Assembly: GCA_037367405.1 (NCBI GenBank)
Contig: JAZKJV010000681.1
Location: 1 to 64,000, forward strand
Direction: 5' to 3'
Source of the DNA: Ottelia alismoides
Taxonomy: Eukaryota; Streptophyta; Magnoliopsida; Alismatales; Hydrocharitaceae
DNA length: 64,000 nucleotides
The notes under the pieces are model-generated. The model had not been told where the DNA came from and ran no database searches. It was given only the letters and a program-made list of their open reading frames with translations. Within the stretch, counting starts at the first letter, position 1. Each line of letters begins with the position of its first letter. The position numbers and the translations under genes are program-made. Positions 57,471 through 64,000 of the stretch are shown here, piece after piece.

Positions 57471-59573
57471 TCTTTCTTCAGCATCTTGATATTAGCAAGA
57501 AAAAATTATGCACGTGAGAAACTCATATTAGCAAGAACGTGGACATCTGCATAGGGAAACATATGCAGAAAGGAGAAACATATGTATATGAACATATCCT
57601 ACATTAGAATTAGGTACATGAACATATCATATAGAAACATATAAACAACAACATATCCTATAGCAAAAGTTAGAGACATGAACATATCCTATAGTGTGCA
57701 CAACAACAGGAGGAATATGGAATCTCAGTTGGACAATATCAAGAAAAATCGCATACCGATGGATAAAAATGTAATAGAAAGGATCTTAAATCCTTATAGA
57801 CGATACTTGTAAATTGAAACAGAGATGAAGGAAACAAGAAGAAACTAGTCAACTTCTTCATTAGAAACTATTAAACCAGTTGTTCACTTCCTTATATATT
57901 TAATATAGAGACGAGCATATACTCATGAAGTTGTATATTCTATCTAGATGTAGAGGATGGGGTGAGGAGCAACTGGCAACCACAACAAGGAGGTCTGCGC
58001 CTCTTGTGAAAAGACACGGAGCAATTCTTTTGTATGTGAATACAAATGTTTTCTCCTTTTTTTTCCAGAGAAGCAATAAAGATGGCCTCTAAACAAAGAG
58101 AGACAACATGCAAAGAAAGGGGCTACCAAGGATAATAAAAATATATGAAACTATACCTCTATCGAGTCAGAGCACATCCCCCATCTCCATGAAACAAAGG
58201 CACGGAGCACGCCTAAACCAAATTGAAAGGGATTTGATGGTCATTGCAAATAGGTCCAAATCGATGGTGGTCTCAATTTGTCTCAAACATTTGAGAGGGA
58301 GACAATTAGGGGGACTACTAGAGCGGCAACAGAGGCAGAGGAAAAGGTGAAGGATATATAATCATATTAGTCTCAATTTGCCTTAATTTTTGACTTTCAT
58401 CGAAAAATTCCCCACATACAAGCATATATAAATCACATTAGTTAAAGATTAAATGTCCAATATTAAAAAATATAGTAGAAAAATATTAATCTGAAAATAT
58501 AATAGAATATATTTGTTTAAGATTTTTATCCCTATGCTCCAACTAACATTTAGTTTCTTGTTCATGCATTTCCAACCCTACATTTTCTTATCCTCAAAAA
58601 CCCATTTATCATAGGGCATGTCATGTTGATCTCTTCACTAGCTCATGAAGACAATAGATGCAATTGTTGAGTTCCTCCGTAACGTCTCTCGCCACTGGTG
58701 ACCGACCATCAGGATTTACCTCCTCTACCTTCTCATTGTGATAGTTATCCTTCATAACCACTCAAAGTGATGGATATCATTATCAAAACAACATTGATCA
58801 TGAGTCATCTGCAAGCTCTTCCCACTTTATTGCAGGTTGTCTCTTTGTAGATCCAAAATCATGTGCAACTCATGGATTTAGTTTTTAACTATGATGATCA
58901 TCACTGTGCATGAATTGATTATATCATGATGCATTATTCCAGTTGTTTTAAATAATAAGATTAATTTGTGTTATTTTCCTAACATATCTTCCCCATGTCT
59001 TGCTTCAATATGCAACGGAATTCAGAATGTGTTCAATTTTTTAATCAATGATATTCTATCTTTCTAATATGTCTTATATAATTATATTTTATTTATATAT
59101 CTCTTTCTTTATAGTAAAAAAGAGTAAGTTAAGATTGCAAGAGATGATAACTTTAAAAATCAGTTATTTTTGTGCATTACATAAATTCCTTAATCTTGAA
59201 ATTGTTTTCTTATCTTACTGATCTACATTCTAAAAATGAATAATAAAACAAATTTTAAAATTTGCGATTAATACATAGAATAATTATTACGTGCTTTAAA
59301 ATCATCAAATAACATGTCAAATTCAAAATAAGATGGATTAAATTTAAATATTTGAAACTCAAAATTAAGTAAATTTTGTTCAATCTAGCATATTCGTCTA
59401 AAATCAGACTCAAATTCGGATTTAAAAATTTAAAATGATATGAATCCTAATAAAATCGAACTTGTTCGATTCAATTGGCACCTCTAGAGAAGGATTTAAA
59501 CCACAACTTAAGGGCAGTGATCATCAAGGCCATCAAATGACAAATGAACGGTTGGGAATTACACAGTTCAGGT
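57471..59573. other. AT-rich intergenic sequence
   Basis: No supported gene. A loose tandem repeat of ATGAACATATCCTATAG-like words is at 57560-57700. An 80-codon ATG frame at 58108-58350 has no recognisable motif. The rest is AT-rich without element boundaries I could support. Confidence 0.4.
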
Positions 59574-59780
59574 CAATGTTTTGAAAATTGAAATGGACCG
59601 GCCGGTTCGACCGGTCCGACCAGTGAACCGGGCCTGGACCGATCAGATTAATCAGTTTATGACGGTTCAGTTCGATTATTGAAATTTAATTAGCCCGTCC
59701 GATTCAATTTATTTTTTTGACGCGGTTTAACCAGGTTCAACCGAAGTTGAACCGCATTTAATTTTTAACTTATTTAAAAA
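59574..59780. mobile_element. hAT-type MITE fragment
   Basis: It starts CAATGTTTTGAAAATTG, like the hAT element at 5756, and continues with ACCGGCCGGTTCGACCGGTCC and further CCGGT/AACCGG motifs. No right terminus or 8 bp duplication was found, so it is truncated or diverged. Confidence 0.55.
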
Positions 59781-59816
59781 TATTGCTAGTAATGGGAGTT
59801 GAACCCATGACCTTTA

Positions 59817-60026
59817 TAGCTCGTTTGGTTACCGAGTTGGGTGGGTTGAGGTAACCTCCTGTGAATAGTTGTGGTTTGGATGGTTACGAAGGTTGGTAGA
59901 GGGTCAGAATAAAGAATGTGATGTGATGTCACATTGATTTGTGATGGAATTTTAATCCAGGATTGACCCAAAATGTAAGGGTAAATCGGATTACCCTAGG
60001 ATAACCCGATAACAAAACAAACCCTT
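59817..60026. mobile_element. Possible small MITE
   Basis: The left end GCTCGTTTGGTTACC and the complement of the right end (GGGTTTGTTTTGTTATC) are loosely alike, with possible TTA on each side as in PIF/Harbinger elements. The inverted match is imperfect and the call is tentative. Confidence 0.3.
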
Positions 60027-60145
60027 AGTTACCTATTTCAAACTTCTAATCAACTACACTAATACAACTTTTTGCATGTATTGGATTTTAGATATAATTA
60101 AACTACTATCATGTTATAGAGCAACTAGTTCATATAATATATATA

Positions 60146-60523
60146 GGTTAAATGGGGCCGCCCCCTCGGGGGAGCTAACTTGACTCCCCCTGCGTCATTT
60201 CGCCTGATTTTTTTATTTTTTTTTTGAAAATTTCTTCTGTGGAATTTCATCATTATATCACTATATTATATCATTGAAATTTCGTGCGAAACAGAGACTG
60301 CTACGGCTTCATCTAGACAGTCATTTTTTAACGGTAACAGAATTGCTAAAAAACGACCCTTCTGGATGGAGGTCGTAGGAGTCTCTGTTTCACGCGAAAT
60401 TTTAATGACATAATATAGAGATATATTAATGAAATCCACGGGAGAAATTTTCAAAAAAAAGTGGACGAAATGACCGGGGGGGAGCCAAGTTAGCTCCCCC
60501 ATGGGGGCAGCCCCATTTTCCCC
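60146..60523. mobile_element. Fold-back MITE FB1 (outer module A)
   Basis: The arms are inverted copies. Outer part: GGGGCCGCCCC and AGCTAACTTGACTCCCC; inner part: AAACAGAGACTGCTACGG. The centre contains TTTAACGGTAACAGAATT. It has no coding capacity and (TA)n DNA lies to the left. A transcript would form a hairpin of about 180 bp. Confidence 0.75.
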
Positions 60524-60530
60524 TATATAT

Positions 60531-60919
60531 GGGTAAAATGGGGCTGCCCCCATGGGGGGAGCTAACTTAGCTCCCCCCGCCCCATTCGGCCGATTTTTTT
60601 AATTTTTTTATTCTTCAAATCTTCTTTCGTAGATTTTCATTAATATATCCCTATATTATGCTATTAAAATTTCATGAGAAACAGAGACTCCTACGGCCTC
60701 CATCCAGACTGGGTCGTATTTAGCAATTCTGTTACCATTAAAAAAATGATTGTCTGGATGGAGGCCGTAGGAGTCTATCTTTCGCACGAAATTTTAATGA
60801 CATAATATAGGGATATGATGATGAAATTTCATGGAAGAAATTTTCAAAAAAATAAAAAAACCGGGTGAAATGCCGTGGGGAGAACCAAGTTAGCTCCCCC
60901 CAAGGGGCAGCCCCATTTA

Positions 60920-60922
<3 letters not shown>
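60531..60922. mobile_element. Fold-back MITE FB2 (outer module A)
   Basis: Separated from FB1 only by a short TATATAT stretch. Same arms and core as FB1, with the centre in the opposite orientation (GCAATTCTGTTACCATTAAA), so FB1 and FB2 are inserted in opposite directions. Confidence 0.75.
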
Positions 60923-60985
<63 letters not shown>

Positions 60986-61063
60986 TGATCTTATGAGATG
61001 AGATTTGGTGAGATGGTGAGATGGGAGATTCTGGACCACTAATTTCATATACATATATATATA
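60923..61063. repeat. (TA)n microsatellite and short spacer
   Basis: About 60 bp of TA repeat to 60982. A spacer of about 65 bp with GATGAGATTTGGTGAGATGG-type words follows, then more TA before FB3. Confidence 0.85.
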
Positions 61064-61447
61064 GTGGAAAGGGAAGTTGTTCTGTTTAACAGCCAACTTG
61101 ACTGTTACACGGAGCAGTTTCCCCCAATTTTTTTATTTTTTTCAAAAATTTTTTCACGTATATTCATTTATATATCCCTCCTACATGTCATTCAAATTTC
61201 GTGAGAAACAAAGACTCGTAAGCCCTCCATCTAGACCGGGTAATTTTTAACGGTCTGAAATTTGTTGTAATCTACCCATTCTAGATGGAGGGCTTAGGAG
61301 TCTTTGTTTCTCACGAAATTTGAATGACATGTAGGAGGGATATATAGATGAACATATATAAAAAAAATTTGAAAAAAAAAATAAATGGGGGGGGGACTGC
61401 CTTGTGTAACAGCCATGTTGATTGTTACTCAAAACAGCCTCCCTGGC

Positions 61448-61450
<3 letters not shown>
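61064..61450. mobile_element. Fold-back MITE FB3 (outer module C)
   Basis: The outer arms carry AACAGCCAACTTGACTGTTAC, a palindrome unlike modules A and B. The inner core is GAAACAAAGACTCGTAAGCC and its inverted copy. Both halves also carry 'tatatccctcctacatgtca', as in module B elements. TA repeats flank both sides. Confidence 0.7.

Positions 61451-61505
<55 letters not shown>
61451..61505. repeat. (TA)n microsatellite
   Basis: Uninterrupted TA repeat between FB3 and FB4. Tyr-Ile repeat frames here are artefacts. Confidence 0.95.
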
Positions 61506-61509
<4 letters not shown>

Positions 61510-61894
61510 TCAATGGGGCTGTCCCCTTGGGGGAGCTAACTTGGCTCCCCCCACCCCATTTCGCCCGCATTTTTTATTTTTTTAAAAAAAATTCTTCCGT
61601 GGAATTTCATCACTATATCCCTATATTATGTCATTAAAATTTTGTGCGAAATAGAACCTCCTACGGCCTCCATCCAGACAGTCATTTTTTAACGGTAACA
61701 GAATTGTTAAAAACGACCCCGTCTGGATGGAGGCCGTAGGAGTCTCTGTTTCACACGAAATTTTAATGGCATAATATAGGGATATATTGATGAAAATATA
61801 CGGAAGAAATTTAAAAAATAAAAATAAAAAACAGCCGAAATGGGGCAGGAGGAGTCTAGTTAGCTCCCCCCATGGGGGCAGCCTCATTTTACCC
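61506..61894. mobile_element. Fold-back MITE FB4 (outer module A)
   Basis: Arms with GGGGCTGTCCCC and AGCTAACTTGGCTCCCCCC, core with CTCCTACGGCCTCCATCCAG in both orientations, centre TTTAACGGTAACAGAATTG as in FB1. Confidence 0.75.
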
Positions 61895-61904
61895 ATATAT
61901 ATAT

Positions 61905-62279
61905 GAGGAAAATGGGGCTGCCCCCTAAGGGGAGCTAACTTAGCTCCCATCGCCCTATTTTCTCCAAATTTTTTATTTTTTTTGAAAATTTTTTTCGTGA
62001 ATATTCATCACTATATCCCTATATTATGTCGTAAAAATTTCGTGTGAAACAGAGACTTCTATGGCCTCCATCCAGACAGTCATTTTTTTAACGGTCTCGG
62101 GATTTTTTAAATCGACCTCGTCTGGATGGAGGTCGTAGGAGTCTCTGTTTTGCATGAAATTTGAATGATATAATATAGGGATATAATAATGAATTTACAT
62201 AATTTTTATTTAAAAAAAACACATACAAAAATGGGGCGGGGGGAGGTAAGTTAGCTCCCCCTAGGGGGCATACACATTT

Positions 62280-62284
<5 letters not shown>
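61905..62284. mobile_element. Fold-back MITE FB5 (outer module A, variant centre)
   Basis: Arms and core as in FB4. The centre reads TTTAACGGTCTCGGGATTTT rather than the AACGGTAACAG type, so it is a distinct subgroup. Confidence 0.7.

Positions 62285-62352
<68 letters not shown>
62285..62352. repeat. (TA)n followed by (GA)n microsatellite
   Basis: TA repeat to about 62320 then GA repeat to 62352, the same pair found before the module B element at 11061. Confidence 0.95.
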
Positions 62353-62355
<3 letters not shown>

Positions 62356-62735
62356 GAGTATGCACTATGGTGCATGTAAGTTTACATGCACCGAGGCTTA
62401 TATCTCCCACATTTTTTTATTTTTTGGGAAAATATCACCGTGCATATTCATTTATATATCCCTCCAATATACCATTTGAATTTCGGCAGAAATAGAGACT
62501 CCTATGCCCTACATCTAGAACATATAATTTTAACGATCTTAGAATTGTTGTAATCGACATGTTATAGATGGAGGGCATAGGAGTCTCTCTTTCTGACGAA
62601 ATTCGAATGGCATATTGGAGGGATATATAGATGAATATATACGGTGATATTTTCCCAAAAAATAAAAAAATGTGGGAGATATAAGCCCCAGTGCATGTAA
62701 AATTATATGCACCAGGGTGCATACTCCTCATCCTC
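62353..62735. mobile_element. Fold-back MITE FB6 (outer module B)
   Basis: Ends AGGGAGTATGCAC...GTGCATACTCC with inner TGCATGTAAGTTTACATGCA palindromes, as in the element at 11061-11417. The core contains AGAGACTCCTATGCCC and its inverse. Confidence 0.75.
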
Positions 62736-62750
62736 ATATATATATATATA

Positions 62751-63138
62751 GGGTAAAATGAGGCTGCCCCCATGGGGGGAGCCAACTTGGCTCCCCCCGC
62801 GCTATTTTGCCCAGTTTTTTTATTATTTTTTTTGAAAATTTCTTCGTGAATATTCATCACTATATCCCTATATTGTGCTATTAAAATTTTGTGCGAAACA
62901 GAGACTCGTACGGCCTCCATCCAGACAGTTAATTTTTAACAGTAACAGAATTGCTAAAAGCGATCCTTCTAGATGGAGGCCGCAGGAGCCTCCGTTTCGC
63001 ATGAAATTTGAATGACATAATATAGAGATATATTGATGAAAATCTATGGAAGAAATTTCGAAAAAAATAAAAAAGGAGGCGAAATAGCGCGAGGGGAGCC
63101 AAGTTAGCTCCCCCCATGGGGGCAGCCCCATTTTACCC
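62751..63138. mobile_element. Fold-back MITE FB7 (outer module A)
   Basis: GGGTAAAATGAGGCTGCCCC to the complement at the right end. The centre has TTTAACAGTAACAGAATTGC. A 14 bp TA repeat separates it from FB6. Confidence 0.75.
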
Positions 63139-63146
63139 ATATATAT

Positions 63147-63517
63147 GGGTAAAATGGGGCTGCCCCATGGGGGAGATAACTTGGCTCCCCCCGTCCCGTT
63201 TCGTCCGATTTTTTTTGAAATTTTCTTCTGTGGATTTTCATCAATATATCCCTATATTATGTCATTAAAATTTCGTGCAAAACAGAGACTCCTACGGCCT
63301 CCATCCAGACGGGGTCATTTTTAGCAATTCTGTTACCGTTAAAATGATTGTCTGGATGGAGGTCGTATGAGTCTATGTTTCATACAAAATTTTAATGACA
63401 TAATATGGGATATAGTGATGAAACTCCACGGAAGAAAATTTCAAAAAAAATAAAAAAACCAGACGAAATGAGGCGGGGAGAGCCGAGTTAGCTCCCCCTA
63501 AGGGGCAGCCCCATTTA
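63147..63517. mobile_element. Fold-back MITE FB8 (outer module A)
   Basis: Starts GGGTAAAATGGGGCTGCCCC directly after ATATAT shared with FB7 and ends GGGGCAGCCCCATTTA. The centre GCAATTCTGTTACCGTTAAA is in the same direction as FB2. Confidence 0.75.
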
Positions 63518-63871
63518 GGGCAGCCAACATGGCTGCCCCCACCTTATTTTGTCAATTTTTTTTATTTTTTTTTGAAAAATAACACCATGTATATTCATCC
63601 CTATATCCCTCCTATATACCATTCAAATTTCGTCAGAAACAGAGACTCCTACGGTCTCCATCCAGACAGTCATTTTTTAACGGTAACAGAATTTTTTAAA
63701 TCGACATCATCTCGATGGAGGCCGTAGGAGTCTCTGTTTCTGACGAAATTCGAATGGCATATAGGAGGGATATAGCGGTGAATATACATGGTTTTATTTT
63801 AAAAAAAAATAAACAAACGCCGAAAAATAGGGCGGGGCAGCCATCTTGGCTGCCCTCAGGGGGCAGCCCCA
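63518..63871. mobile_element. Fold-back MITE FB9 (outer module D)
   Basis: It abuts FB8 without a TA spacer. The outer arms are GGGCAGCCAACATGGCTGCC, related to but different from module A. The core has GAAACAGAGACTCCTACGG and inverse, with the 'tatccctcctatat' line of modules B and C. Confidence 0.65.
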
Positions 63872-64000
63872 TTATATTAGAAAGATGCCTAAATTGAGGG
63901 TGGCTCACCATATATATGGTGAGACCCCGCCTCATTTGAAGTTTCTCCTATATATATATATATATATATATAGGATATCTTTCAAATGAGACATGGTCCT
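63872..64000. repeat. Palindromic edge sequence with (TA)n
   Basis: Contains GCTCACCATATATATGGTGAG, a TA repeat at about 63950-63972, and inverted CATTTGAA/TTCAAATGAG words on its two sides. This looks like the start of a further fold-back element cut by the window end. Confidence 0.4.

Noticed and set aside
58108..58350. 80-codon ATG frame
   Set aside because: No motif, no splice context and AT-rich surroundings; length is within chance for this much sequence.
59785..59815. tRNA-like B box (minus strand GGTCATGGGTTCAACTCC)
   Set aside because: No matching A box at the right distance and no cloverleaf could be formed; it is next to a hAT-like fragment.
61247..62375. Open frames rich in Ile-Tyr through the fold-back cluster
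   Set aside because: They cross TA repeats and inverted repeat arms; no domain, and frames match by symmetry on the opposite strand.
1..64000. CRISPR arrays, operons, bacterial promoters or rRNA/tRNA genes
   Set aside because: The sequence is plant nuclear DNA; repeats are LTRs, MITEs and microsatellites, and no RNA gene could be folded.

Overview
This is plant nuclear DNA, best read as repeat-rich heterochromatin of a flowering plant. It holds Ty3/gypsy elements with Athila-like gag and protease-like domains primed by tRNA-Asp, a Ty1/copia element primed by initiator tRNA-Met, CACTA-, hAT- and Mutator-type MITEs, and fold-back MITEs sitting in (TA)n microsatellites. I cannot name the species. 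No intact host gene is visible; only one or two possible host exons remain, one of them split by a MITE.

Layout. Positions 1-4655: 3' end and 3' LTR of an Athila-like element (E3). Positions 4730-8175: small DNA transposons, including a hAT MITE inside a CACTA MITE and a CACTA MITE inside another of the same family. Positions 8369-8618: possible minus-strand host exons. Positions 9240-10880: a decayed Athila-like LTR. Positions 11019-11529: microsatellites around a fold-back element. Positions 12458-12780: a possible exon split by a 203 bp MITE with a 9 bp target duplication.

Positions 14403-52965 form a nested structure. A minus-strand, gag-only copia element (C1) has had each LTR invaded by a different large Athila-like element. 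E1 (14836-28044, plus strand, TSD AGGAG) lies in its 3' LTR. E2 (30892-52077, minus strand, TSD GTGGT) lies in its 5' LTR. E1 is a complete non-autonomous element: two LTRs of about 3.65 kb, a tRNA-Asp PBS, one 706-aa Gag-like ORF with a C-terminal hydrophobic segment, a run of hairpins that copy the polypurine tract, a 3' UTR and the true PPT. E2 has the same plan (PBS, one long ORF, PPT hairpins, 3' UTR) but has become a tandem array: four complete or near-complete LTRs plus a partial one, in 4.5 kb repeats, with a single PBS. Neither carries reverse transcriptase or integrase, so any movement would need an autonomous relative.

Positions 53181 to about 57470 are another Athila-like LTR holding a fold-back MITE. 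Positions 57471-60030 are AT-rich DNA with a hAT-like fragment. Positions 60146-63871 hold nine fold-back elements of about 355-390 bp, almost head to tail. They share one palindromic core but carry different outer modules.

The points most worth a second look are the PPT-copy hairpins shared by E1 and E2, the multi-LTR array, candidate introns inside the LTRs, the single in-frame TGA in the E2 ORF, and the modular fold-back cluster.
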